NCBI GenBank assembly: GCA_036639135.1
Contig: JAVWJE010000012.1
Coordinates: 1-31,227, forward strand
From: Carnobacterium_A sp036639135
GTDB lineage: Bacteria > Bacillota > Bacilli > Lactobacillales > Carnobacteriaceae
DNA: 31,227 bases
Direction: 5' to 3'
The stretch's first letter is position 1, and every line of letters starts with the position of its first letter. A program made the translations under genes and the position numbers. The notes beneath the pieces are model-generated. The model did no database searches, was not told the DNA's origin, and saw only the letters and a program-made list of their open reading frames with translations. Shown here piece by piece: positions 8,245-15,943 of this stretch.

Positions 8245-8266
8245 AAGCACATTTTGTTTGATTCAT

Positions 8267-8815
8267 TTACTCTTCATCTTCTTCTCCTTCAAGAGCTGTA
8301 TTACCAAGATAAGCTTGCAGCATCCAGATGGTTTTGTCCAAGTAAGACTTGTAATTGATCAATAAATCTTCTAAAACAACATCTTTTTCATTTTGCGCTA
8401 ATACAATAGCTTTTCCAGTTACATCACGAGTTGTTCGGTAATCATCCACCAAATTTTTGACCATTTTTTCAGCGGATAGGTATTTATCTGCTGCTGATTC
8501 TGGAATAAACGAGTATTGAACAAATTGTTCTGCAGTTGAAAATGGTTTTGCACCAGAGGCTACCAAACGCTCTCCAATTTCATCAAAGTAACTTTCATTT
8601 TCCTTGTAGAGTTCTTCAAATTTTTCATGGAGTGAAAAGAAAGTAGGTCCTTTAACATACCAATGGTACTGATGAAGTTTGATATGCAACATCCCTAGGT
8701 TAGCAATAATATGGTTTGTCATAGCTGCTGCAGTTGGGTTATGATGATCGTGTTCTTTTTCGTCTTGTGCTAATTCTTTTTTGAGTAAGTCTTCGTTTGT
8801 ATTTTCTTTTGTCAT
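8267..8815 (-). CDS. dps: Dps-family ferritin (DNA-protection during starvation / iron storage)
   Basis: This 182-residue protein belongs to the 12-mer Dps family, which oxidises Fe(II) with H2O2 and stores the iron, protecting DNA from Fenton damage. The inter-subunit ferroxidase ligands align with Listeria Dps: His51 in YHWYVKG, His63, Asp78 and Glu82 in FDEIGER. Glu67 stands where Listeria has Asp47. The N-terminus is long and charged (about 25 residues with a DHHNP stretch) and the C-terminus is acidic (EGEEDEE). The ribosome binding site is AGGAGG, and the gene starts 26 bp after the P1B ATPase. It is therefore in the same transcript, under the FNR-type promoter. The pairing suggests joint handling of surplus iron or of metal toxicity under changing oxygen. 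Confidence 0.93.
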   Translation of the reverse strand: MTKENTNEDLLKKELAQDEKEHDHHNPTAAAMTNHIIANLGMLHIKLHQYHWYVKGPTFFSLHEKFEELYKENESYFDEIGERLVASGAKPFSTAEQFVQYSFIPESAADKYLSAEKMVKNLVDDYRTTRDVTGKAIVLAQNEKDVVLEDLLINYKSYLDKTIWMLQAYLGNTALEGEEDEE

Positions 8816-8841
8816 TTTAAATTCCTCCTAATGGCTTTTGT

Positions 8842-10749
8842 TTAAACTTTCACCGGTAATGGATTACTTTTATGGTCTTTTTGTACATTTTTATGATTGA
8901 AGCGAATCAAACGCATAGCATTTAGAATAACCACTAATACACTAGCTTCATGAATGAACATACCAGATGCTAAATGAACGCTTCCCATTAAGACGCCACC
9001 TAATAAAATAACAACCACGCCAACTGCAATAAACATATTCTGTTTCATATTCCTAGTGGTTGCTTTAGATAATGAATAGGCATGAGAGAACTGCATTAAT
9101 TTATCTGCCATTAAAACAACGTCTGCTGTTTCCATTGAAATATCCGTGCCGCCTTCACCCATTGCTAAACCAATATCGGCTGTTGCAATTGCTGGAGCAT
9201 CATTGATTCCATCACCAGCCATAGCTACAACATGTCCAGATTTTTTTAGTTCTTTTACGTATTCAACTTTATTTTCTGGTAATAACTCAGCATAGAACTC
9301 ATCTAAACCTAATTCCGTTGCAACAGCTTCAGCAGTGTGTTTATTATCACCCGTCAACATAACGATTTTCTTAATTCCGTTCTCTCTCATTTGAGCTAAA
9401 GCTTCTTTAGCATCGTCTCTGATTTGATCAGCAATAGAAACAATACCAGAAACTTTGCCGTCAATTGCGATAAAAATAGCTGAATTTCCTGCCTTTTCAC
9501 GTTTGACTGCATACAATTCAACATCCTTTGCTAATGAAATGTTTTCAGTTTCCATTAGCTTACGATTTCCTGCAACAAGTTTGTGATTATCCACAACCGC
9601 TTTAATTCCATGTCCCTTAATCGCTTCTCCATCAGTTAATTCTATAGAAGCAAGATCAATGCCTTGGCTTTGGGCTGTTTTTACAATCGTTTGTCCTAAG
9701 TGATGTTCAGAAATCGTTTCTGCTTTTGCTACAAGTTTCAATAACCTTTCTTTATCTATTTGATCAAATGTGTGAATATCGGTAACTTCCGGTTTTCCTT
9801 TTGTTAAGGTACCCGTTTTGTCAAAGACTAATGTATCTACTTTAGAAAACTTGTCTATAATTTCTCCACCTTTAATCAAAACACCATTTTTCGCTCCATT
9901 TCCGATACCTGCAACACTTGATACAGGTGCTCCGATAACCAAAGCTCCAGGACAAGCGATAACTAGGAACGTAATGGCCATATGCAAATCTCTGGTAAAA
10001 AGATAAACAAGAATAGACAAAACAACGACAGCTGGTGTATAAATATTAGCAAATTTATCTAAGAATTTTTCTGCTTTTGATTTTGACTCCTGAGCTTCTT
10101 CTACCAGTTCAATAATTTTAGCAAATGTTGTATCATCTCCTACTCTTTCAGCAATCATTTCTAGATAGCCCGTATCTAAAATGGTTCCACTAAACACTTT
10201 ATCATCGACTGACTTAGAAGATGGAACTGATTCACCAGTAATAGCAGCTTCATTAATAGAAGCATTACCCGACACGATTCTGCCATCAACAGGAATCTTT
10301 CCTCCCGGATGAATAATAACGCGATCGCCTTTCTCGACATCTTCAACAGGGATTTTTTCCGATTTTCCATTTGCACGTAATACAGTTGCTTCTTGAGGAG
10401 CCATATCCACTAGTTCTCTTAATGAGGACCGTGTTTTTTCTAGTGTTCTTCTCTCTAGATAATCCCCAAATAAGAATAAAAACGTTACAACAGCGGATTC
10501 AGTGAATTCTCCAATATACAATGCACCAATAACAGCGATACTAACAAGTAAATCAATACTAAAGGCTTTCATTCGTAGAGCTTGAAGGGCTTTAATAAAG
10601 ATGGGTATACCGGCGATAATAGTGGCGATAATTAAAGCAATAGCTTTTATCGTTGGATTTCCCATAGAGCCAGAAATAAAACCTATCACAATCAATATTC
10701 CTGACAAAGCAGTAATGTGGTTTTTATGGTGATTAATGTGTGCAATCAT
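8842..10749 (-). CDS. P1B-type heavy-metal-exporting ATPase without HMA domain (CPG type)
   Basis: This 635-residue membrane pump carries AITGES (about 169-174), the metal-site motif CPG (Cys266-Gly268, ACPGALV), the phosphorylation motif DKTGTLT (Asp310), and GDGINDAP. The last membrane segment has HEASVLVVILNAMRL, close to the HEGGT motif of the P1B-4 group. So the pump mixes a CPx-like site with a P1B-4-like TM6. The conserved His-Pro of the nucleotide domain (SEHP) is here SEHH (His349-His350). The N-terminus has no CxxC metal-binding domain, only scattered His (HINHHKNH). A free-standing HMA protein is encoded upstream at 10989-11210 and may deliver metal. The start ATG has a GGAGG site. 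It forms an operon with dps. The metal is not known; Zn, Fe, Co or Cd are possible. Confidence 0.93.
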   Translation of the reverse strand: MIAHINHHKNHITALSGILIVIGFISGSMGNPTIKAIALIIATIIAGIPIFIKALQALRMKAFSIDLLVSIAVIGALYIGEFTESAVVTFLFLFGDYLERRTLEKTRSSLRELVDMAPQEATVLRANGKSEKIPVEDVEKGDRVIIHPGGKIPVDGRIVSGNASINEAAITGESVPSSKSVDDKVFSGTILDTGYLEMIAERVGDDTTFAKIIELVEEAQESKSKAEKFLDKFANIYTPAVVVLSILVYLFTRDLHMAITFLVIACPGALVIGAPVSSVAGIGNGAKNGVLIKGGEIIDKFSKVDTLVFDKTGTLTKGKPEVTDIHTFDQIDKERLLKLVAKAETISEHHLGQTIVKTAQSQGIDLASIELTDGEAIKGHGIKAVVDNHKLVAGNRKLMETENISLAKDVELYAVKREKAGNSAIFIAIDGKVSGIVSIADQIRDDAKEALAQMRENGIKKIVMLTGDNKHTAEAVATELGLDEFYAELLPENKVEYVKELKKSGHVVAMAGDGINDAPAIATADIGLAMGEGGTDISMETADVVLMADKLMQFSHAYSLSKATTRNMKQNMFIAVGVVVILLGGVLMGSVHLASGMFIHEASVLVVILNAMRLIRFNHKNVQKDHKSNPLPVKV

Positions 10750-10790
10750 TTTTCTTCCTCCTTTATTTTACTTGTTCCTTTTATATCTTT

Positions 10791-10832
10791 ATCTTAACCC
10801 TTACTAGCTCATTAAAAATTGATTGAAATCAA
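10791..10832 (-). promoter_or_regulatory. FNR-type site and -10 box of the ATPase-dps operon
   Basis: A perfect FNR consensus TTGAT-N4-ATCAA lies at 10819-10832. On the minus strand a -10 TAAGAT follows at 10796-10791, and no good -35 is present. The site centre is 34.5 bp from the end of the -10, placing it near -41.5 from the expected start. That is the class II activator position. Lactococcal FNR-like (Flp) proteins belong to this regulator family; the protein acting here is unknown. Confidence 0.65.
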
Positions 10833-10913
10833 GAATACTAAATTTTTTTACTGTTTTATATTATTCGTTGCATTAGAAAATAATCCATCTTACTTACCCC
10901 ACTAAAATTCATT

Positions 10914-10956
10914 TCAAAAAAAGATCCCAACTTCTAAAAGTTAGAATCCTTTTTGA
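10914..10956 (-). terminator. Terminator after the HMA protein gene
   Basis: A hairpin with TCAAAAA at one foot, AACTT pairing with AAGTT near the loop and a T-run on the minus strand lies about 33 bp after the HMA stop codon. It separates the HMA transcript from the ATPase-dps transcript. Confidence 0.7.
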
Positions 10957-10988
10957 GATAATTTAAAGTCTTTAACCTATTAACTTTC

Positions 10989-11210
10989 TTAAGAAACCTT
11001 TGATGATAATACTGGGTAACCTAATTTTTGAATCGTTTCTTTAATTTTAACAGCTTCAATAGTCGATTCATCAAATTCAGCTTTCACTTTACTAGAGTTA
11101 AACAAAACCTTTACTGATTCAACACCTGCTGTTTTGCTTAAAGTTGATTCGATCTTTTTAATACAAGATGGACATGTTAATGGCTCTAATTGATATACGG
11201 CTTTACTCAT
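10989..11210 (-). CDS. Small heavy-metal-associated (HMA) domain protein
   Basis: This 73-residue protein is a single ferredoxin-like HMA domain with the metal-binding loop LTCPSCIKKIE (Cys13, Cys16). It is the size of CopZ-type metallochaperones, but the loop is CPSC rather than the usual MxCxxC copper loop. The rest (GVESVKVLFNSSKVKAEFDE, IQKLGYPV) follows the HMA pattern. The ribosome binding site is TAGGAGG. It stands immediately upstream of a P1B ATPase that lacks this domain, so it may be a detached metal-binding domain working in trans or a metal buffer. It has its own promoter with an FNR-type site identical in layout to that of the ATPase, and its own terminator. Confidence 0.9.
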   Translation of the reverse strand: MSKAVYQLEPLTCPSCIKKIESTLSKTAGVESVKVLFNSSKVKAEFDESTIEAVKIKETIQKLGYPVLSSKVS

Positions 11211-11241
11211 GATTGTTTTCCTCCTATCTCTTATTACATTT

Positions 11242-11283
11242 AGTATAGCCTGTATGATTGCTGAATAAATTGATCTTAATCAA
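11242..11283 (-). promoter_or_regulatory. FNR-type site and -10 box of the HMA protein gene
   Basis: A perfect TTGAT-N4-ATCAA lies at 11270-11283, and on the minus strand a -10 TATACT lies at 11247-11242. The centre-to-10 distance is 34.5 bp, exactly the same as at the ATPase promoter, and again no -35 is recognisable. This fits activation by an FNR/CRP-family protein at -41.5. The remainder of 11211-11544 holds only the terminator at 11490-11537. Confidence 0.65.
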
Positions 11284-11489
11284 GTTTCTATGAATAGTTC
11301 TCAGCTCTCTTTTGAAGCGAGCCTCGTAAAATAGTGTCTAGTTTAGATTAGACCTGTTTCGACTAAGTTTTCACCAAAGCTTGTCTATTTTTACTATGAT
11401 TCAGCCGAGTTAGGAAATTCTTTTTAAAACAAGTCCATTTTAGCAATCTATTGCATTAAAATGAACCCGAATAGCAAATTGAAGACAAC

Positions 11490-11537
11490 AAAAAAGCCGC
11501 AACACCTTTATAGTTGAAAAGATGTTGCGGCTTTTTT
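11490..11537 (-). terminator. Terminator of the selenium operon
   Basis: The stem AAAAAGCCGCAACA (11491-11504) pairs with TGTTGCGGCTTTTT (11523-11536) and is followed on the minus strand by a T-run. It starts only a few bases after the stop codon of the cysteine desulfurase-like gene. Confidence 0.9.
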
Positions 11538-11544
11538 TAATTGA

Positions 11545-12717
11545 TCAGATTTGTCCTTCTAAAGCCAACTCGCTCAAAGCTTTAACGGCACTGTTTATTT
11601 CTTCTTTTGTATTAAAACTAGAAAAACTAAAACGCACCATCCCTTTTTCAACCGTTTGAAAGTGCTCGTGTACGAGAGGCGCACAGTGCGCACCTGAGCG
11701 TACACATATACCGTAATCTTCATATAAAACATCAGCTAAATCCCCAGAACTCCAACCAGCTAAATTCAAACTAATAATGGCGCCCTGTTTTTGTGGATTT
11801 TCTTTTACTTGCTGCACATCACAACCATAAACTTGGATACTTGAGATAAAAGATACTTGTTCCAGAAAAATAAGAGTTAATTCTTGGAGTGCTTTTTGAA
11901 TAGCTGGGACAGATTGCTGTTCTACATAATCCAATCCCGCTTCTAATCCTGCTAAGCCATGAATATTCAAGGTTCCTGGTTCAAAAATACCAGGCATCAG
12001 TTGAGGCATCTCTTTATCATAAGAATGATTGCCGCTTCCTCCGCCAAACACCGTTTCCAAGTTAAGGTGTTCATGATTAAAAACAATACCGCCTGTTCCT
12101 TGAGGTCCATAAAGACTTTTATGTCCAGTAAAACACAATGCATTAATGTGCATGTCAACCATATCAATAGGAACCACGCCTGCACTTTGCGCAGCGTCAA
12201 CAATCAATAATAATGTGTGATTTCGACAAAATTCTCCTACCTTTTTTAAGTTAGCTATTTGACCAGTGACATTAGACATATGATTGATGATAATCGCTTT
12301 GGTATTTTCTTTTAACAAACTTTCTAATTGGTCCAATCGAACTTGTCCTCTATTATCTAATGCGAGAAAATCTAACTGCAAGCCTTCTTTTTCCAATTGG
12401 TACAACGGTCTCAGTACAGAATTATGCTCGTTTTTTGTTGTGATAACGGCATCTTTTGAGTTTAACAAACTCTTTAAGAGTAAATTAAAAGCAAATGTAG
12501 CATTTGAAGTAAAGCTTACTTGGCTAGCATCTGGTGCATTAAATAATTGGGCAACTTTCATACGCGTTCGTTCAGCTTGACGTAAGGCTTGAAGCGCAGG
12601 AGCGTGACTACCGCGAGCAGGATTACCGATTGTTTGGCTTTGGATAGCATGATACACTGCATCTGCTACTTGAGGCGGTTTAATCAGCGTTGTCGCGCTA
12701 TTATCAAAATAATACAT
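11545..12717 (-). CDS. Cysteine desulfurase / selenocysteine lyase-like PLP enzyme
   Basis: This 390-residue class V aminotransferase-fold enzyme removes sulfur or selenium from cysteine or selenocysteine. The start is the ATG at 12717 with an AAGGAGG ribosome binding site; the frame continues upstream to a GTG at 12780, but that overlaps the previous gene and has no site. Visible residues are the cofactor-stacking His98 (NEHNS), Asp174 (VDAAQSAG), the PLP lysine Lys200 (TGHKSLYGPQG) and the catalytic Cys345 in RSGAHCAP. The HCAP context resembles the selenium-operon subgroup rather than the housekeeping SufS. It is the last of five genes. In this setting its likely job is to deliver selenium to SelD through the carrier proteins next door. 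A sulfur role cannot be excluded. Confidence 0.9.
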   Translation of the reverse strand: MYYFDNSATTLIKPPQVADAVYHAIQSQTIGNPARGSHAPALQALRQAERTRMKVAQLFNAPDASQVSFTSNATFAFNLLLKSLLNSKDAVITTKNEHNSVLRPLYQLEKEGLQLDFLALDNRGQVRLDQLESLLKENTKAIIINHMSNVTGQIANLKKVGEFCRNHTLLLIVDAAQSAGVVPIDMVDMHINALCFTGHKSLYGPQGTGGIVFNHEHLNLETVFGGGSGNHSYDKEMPQLMPGIFEPGTLNIHGLAGLEAGLDYVEQQSVPAIQKALQELTLIFLEQVSFISSIQVYGCDVQQVKENPQKQGAIISLNLAGWSSGDLADVLYEDYGICVRSGAHCAPLVHEHFQTVEKGMVRFSFSSFNTKEEINSAVKALSELALEGQI

Positions 12718-12733
12718 CTTTGCCTCCTTACCC

Positions 12734-13009
12734 TTATTGTTTCCAAGGTAAAATAATTTTTTTGCGTTCTTTAGAAACACTCACTTCATAGATGCCATCA
12801 TAAGCAATCCTTTCTTTTATCATAACTGTTTCGATTTCTTTCATATCATCTAAGGTAAGTTGCAATACCAAACCACAACCTGCTGAAATTTGTTCAGGAA
12901 CAGGAATTAAGCGACCCATCCAGCCTTTTCCTACAATTTTTATTTCTGCTTGTGAAGCCGCTGATGAGCTTGGGAAAACAACTATTCCGTAATGGTTGCG
13001 GTTGATCAT
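12734..13009 (-). CDS. DUF3343 putative Se/S carrier-like protein
   Basis: This 91-residue protein matches the DUF3343 family, described as putative selenium/sulfur carriers and found next to selD and yedF. The family's single conserved cysteine is Cys45 in PEQISAGCGLVLQ. It also has the N-terminal pattern YGIVVFPSSSAASQAE. The ATG overlaps the TGA of yedF (ATGA), so it is translationally coupled. It ends 16 bp before the cysteine desulfurase-like gene. It would hand selenium as a persulfide-like adduct between neighbours; that is inferred from the family and context. Confidence 0.85.
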   Translation of the reverse strand: MINRNHYGIVVFPSSSAASQAEIKIVGKGWMGRLIPVPEQISAGCGLVLQLTLDDMKEIETVMIKERIAYDGIYEVSVSKERKKIILPWKQ

Positions 13010-13629
13010 GGAGAGACCGTTTTATAGATGCTTTGCAATTCAACAATACGATACATATTTGTCGCTTCTCCAACCATAAGCTTGTCTTCTAAAGCAAAAA
13101 ATTCTACACAAATGCCGCATGTTAATATTTCAACACCATCACTTGCCATTGCTTGAAGATCTTGCAAAATAGGAGATCCTTTAGCCGTCAACTTAGCTCC
13201 TCCATTGTAAAAGAGAATCTTTTCAGGCAATTGTTCTTGTTCTGATAAAGAAAAGAAAAAGCTTTTCATTAAAGTCGAACCTAATTCTTCAGATCCATTG
13301 CCAATTATTTCAGAATGAATGCTAACAATATACGGTTGTTTTTGTGAGCTAGTTTCTTTTTCCAAAAGAACGGACTCTTGTTCAATAACTTGGCTAAACG
13401 ACTCGACATCTGTTGATTCTTTTGTTAACTGAACAACATAAGATGAAACACCGCTTTGTTCTACGTTTGTTTTAAATCCCAATTGATCTGCCATTTTCGT
13501 TAGATTTTGTGTAGCAATCTTATTATCTACTAAAATCTTTAAGTCTTCATTTGGAAATTCTTTCATTGCTCTTTTTGTTAAAATAACTGGCATTGGGCAA
13601 GCTTTTCCTAGTGCATTTATTTCTTGCAT
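13006..13629 (-). CDS. yedF: Selenium-metabolism sulfurtransferase-like protein YedF
   Basis: This 207-residue two-domain protein has an N-terminal TusA/SirA-like domain (about 1-70) with CPMP (Cys11). After a Glu/Ser-rich linker comes a C-terminal DsrE-like domain (about 100-205) with the CGIC pair (Cys171, Cys174) in EILTCGICVEFF. This architecture is that of YedF proteins that accompany selD. The TusA cysteine and the CGIC pair suggest relay of selenium or sulfur. It sits 36 bp after selD and overlaps the next gene by 4 bp. Confidence 0.9.
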   Translation of the reverse strand: MQEINALGKACPMPVILTKRAMKEFPNEDLKILVDNKIATQNLTKMADQLGFKTNVEQSGVSSYVVQLTKESTDVESFSQVIEQESVLLEKETSSQKQPYIVSIHSEIIGNGSEELGSTLMKSFFFSLSEQEQLPEKILFYNGGAKLTAKGSPILQDLQAMASDGVEILTCGICVEFFALEDKLMVGEATNMYRIVELQSIYKTVSP

Positions 13630-13665
13630 CGTTTTTCATCCTTCTTTCATCTTTTTAACGTTTGA

Positions 13666-14724
13666 TTAATAGACGGTCATTTTGTATTCAGAGCGCGCTG
13701 TAATAACTCCAATTATCCCACTTGTTAATCCCTTTGCTTGTAATTCAAGCAACAATTCATTAGCTTCTTCTTTTGGTACGCTTACTAACAACCCACCTGA
13801 AGTCTGAGGATCAAATAAAACTTCTTCTAAAGCGTAATCGTTAAACTCAAAACTCACGTCAGAACTTAGTGCATTCCGATTTCTTTGCCCACCAGCTGTT
13901 ACAAGAAATTCTTTTGCCCCTTCATAAGCTCCTTTTAAAACAGGAATTGCTGAACTTTCTAATACACAACTAAACCGCTCTGTTAACATCTCATTTAAAT
14001 GCCCTAATAGTCCAAATCCAGTTATATCTGTACAACTATGGACGGTATATTTTTCCATAATGGTAGAAGCATAAACATTTAGCATGGTCATCGATGCAGC
14101 TGCAGCTTGAAACTCTTCTTCTCCCATTTCGCCTGCACTATAAGCGGTTGTTATGATACCCGTTCCTAAAGGTTTTGTGAGTATCAAACAATCGCCTAGT
14201 TTACAGGTATCGTTCCTGTAAATTTTGTTAGGATGCACTTTTCCTGATACGGATAAACCATATTTGGGTAGAGAATCATGAATAGAATGTCCTCCTACCA
14301 ATATGCCACCTGCTTCTTGGACTTTCTCTTGTCCACCAGCCAGTATTTCAGCTAGGATCTCTAGTGGTTGTTCTTCTGGCCAACAAACCATATTCATTGC
14401 GGTCATCACTTCTCCGCCCATTGCAAAAACATCGCTCATTGCATTAGCAGCTGCAATTTGACCAAAAAGACGTGGATCACTAACCATTGCAGGGAAAAAA
14501 TCCATCGTTTGAATCATCGCTAAGTCTTCATTTAGTTGATAGACTGCTGCATCATCTGCAGAGTCGAAACCTACCAATAGATTTCCATCTTTTTGCTTAG
14601 GCAATCCCGCTAAAATGTCACTTAAATCTCCGGGACCGATTTTTGCATTACAACCACCACATATAAATAAACCATCCATCCATTGATTTTCCATTTTTAA
14701 TTTAGCTCGCTTTCTTTTTGCCAT
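13666..14724 (-). CDS. selD: Selenide, water dikinase SelD (selenophosphate synthetase)
   Basis: SelD makes selenophosphate from selenide and ATP. The glycine-rich active-site loop reads CGGCNAKIGPGDL: Cys25 and Lys28 correspond to Cys17 and Lys20 of the E. coli enzyme, and no selenocysteine is present. Further signatures are DDAAVY, ANAMSDVFAMGG, GGHSIHD, TDITGFGLLGHL and DPQTSGGLL. The chain has 352 residues, the normal size. The ATG at 14724 overlaps the mnmH stop by 28 bp, with AAAAGGT upstream. A later ATG at 14694 would remove ten basic residues and is possible. Within this operon selenophosphate is passed to MnmH; no selA or selB is present in the window. Confidence 0.96.
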   Translation of the reverse strand: MAKRKRAKLKMENQWMDGLFICGGCNAKIGPGDLSDILAGLPKQKDGNLLVGFDSADDAAVYQLNEDLAMIQTMDFFPAMVSDPRLFGQIAAANAMSDVFAMGGEVMTAMNMVCWPEEQPLEILAEILAGGQEKVQEAGGILVGGHSIHDSLPKYGLSVSGKVHPNKIYRNDTCKLGDCLILTKPLGTGIITTAYSAGEMGEEEFQAAAASMTMLNVYASTIMEKYTVHSCTDITGFGLLGHLNEMLTERFSCVLESSAIPVLKGAYEGAKEFLVTAGGQRNRNALSSDVSFEFNDYALEEVLFDPQTSGGLLVSVPKEEANELLLELQAKGLTSGIIGVITARSEYKMTVY

Positions 14725-15737
14725 TCTAATACCTTTTCTGCTGTTTCTTTAGCATCATGGCTAACTAGTGTCAGATCTCGTTGTGATTTGTTGTGATTGT
14801 AACGAGGATCATAATAAGATACAAGTAAGCTTTCAATGACTAAATCTACCTCTCCACTCCTCACTTGTTCTTGAAATTGATTAACTCGTTCTTCTTTTAT
14901 AAAGGTTTTTAAGGCGCCTAACGAATCAGATAGTTCTTTTTGATTATCTTCTTTTACATAGTCACGATGAATCTGAGCAACTCGTAACGCTATCGGAGTT
15001 TCTATATATAACTTCTTACCCTCTTTAATGGCAGAAAATAAGCTTGACGGAATAACTACATTGCCAATTCGTTTGCTTTCACCTTCAGTAAAGACAACTT
15101 CTCCCTCTTTCCAGTTTTGACTAGCATCAAAAAGCAAACTTTCAAATGCTTTTTGAGAATGGGGTTCAGATAAGCCAATACTCCCTAGCATAGACCCTCT
15201 ATGATTGGCGCATCCTTCTAAGTCTAAGATATTTGCCCCTTTTTTTGACAATTCTTTTAAAATTTCTGTTTTCCCGCTACCTGAAAGTCCATAAAGAGTC
15301 ACAAATGTTGCTTTAGTTAATTCCTCATCTAGATGTTCATTGATATAATGTCGATAGGCTTTATATCCTCCACTCAATCTACTCACTGGTAATCCCATTG
15401 CTTTTAATAATGAAAAGATAGAATTGGAACGCATGCCGCCTCGGCTACAAAAAATCGCTAGCTCATCGTATTGGTCTAATAATTCTTGATAACGAGTGTA
15501 CATAATAGGAAGTTGACTAGAAGCCCACTTTATTCCATATTTTTTAGCTTCTTCTACTTGACCATTTACATATAAAGTACCGACTGTTTCACGCGTATCA
15601 TCATCTAAAACAGGAATATTCACTGCTCCAGGAATCGAAGAGAATTTGTATTCTTTAGGACTACGAACGTCCACAAAACCGATTGTTTTGATCTTATTTT
15701 CTGCTGCTATTTCTTCGTATGTTATTGTTGGTTTCAT
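14697..15737 (-). CDS. mnmH: tRNA 2-selenouridine synthase MnmH (SelU/YbbB)
   Basis: This enzyme replaces sulfur by selenium in the wobble 2-thiouridine of tRNAs, through a geranylated intermediate and using selenophosphate. It has 346 residues. The N-terminal rhodanese domain (about 1-130) carries FVDVRSPKEY and the catalytic Cys97 in FCSRGGMRS. The C-terminal P-loop domain has GLSGSGKT (150-157). It is the first gene of the selenium operon and overlaps selD. The ribosome binding site (AAAGTGATG) is only moderate. No clear promoter was found in the 206-bp gap upstream (15738-15943). Confidence 0.95.
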   Translation of the reverse strand: MKPTITYEEIAAENKIKTIGFVDVRSPKEYKFSSIPGAVNIPVLDDDTRETVGTLYVNGQVEEAKKYGIKWASSQLPIMYTRYQELLDQYDELAIFCSRGGMRSNSIFSLLKAMGLPVSRLSGGYKAYRHYINEHLDEELTKATFVTLYGLSGSGKTEILKELSKKGANILDLEGCANHRGSMLGSIGLSEPHSQKAFESLLFDASQNWKEGEVVFTEGESKRIGNVVIPSSLFSAIKEGKKLYIETPIALRVAQIHRDYVKEDNQKELSDSLGALKTFIKEERVNQFQEQVRSGEVDLVIESLLVSYYDPRYNHNKSQRDLTLVSHDAKETAEKVLEWQKESELN

Positions 15738-15943
15738 TTTTCATCACTTTCTGACTAACTAAATTTGTGTTGTCATGTTCTATCATACTCTTATTCTTAC
15801 TGAACTTCTCTATTATCCTCTTGATCAATAAAGATTTATATCGAAAGAAATGACAAAAATAAGAAAGGTCAGAAAATAAACAATATCATCTCAGTTAGGG
15901 TCATTATTTTTTATTGCATCAAAAAATTGTAAACTCTTAAAAA

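Noticed and set aside
8156..8365. Plus-strand 69-codon open frame overlapping the dps end
   Set aside because: It has no ribosome binding site, runs antisense through the dps terminator and coding end, and its hydrophobic composition is that of reversed AT-rich sequence.
12718..12780. Longer cysteine desulfurase starting at a GTG at 12780
   Set aside because: It would overlap the DUF3343 gene by 47 bp and has no ribosome binding site; AAGGAGG precedes the ATG at 12717 and MYYFDNSAT is the usual N-terminus.
13666..14724. SelD with a defective active site because the second Cys of GCGCK is Ala
   Set aside because: The catalytic Cys and Lys are kept (Cys25, Lys28), and GC-x-AK is, as I recall, a normal form in Firmicute SelD proteins.
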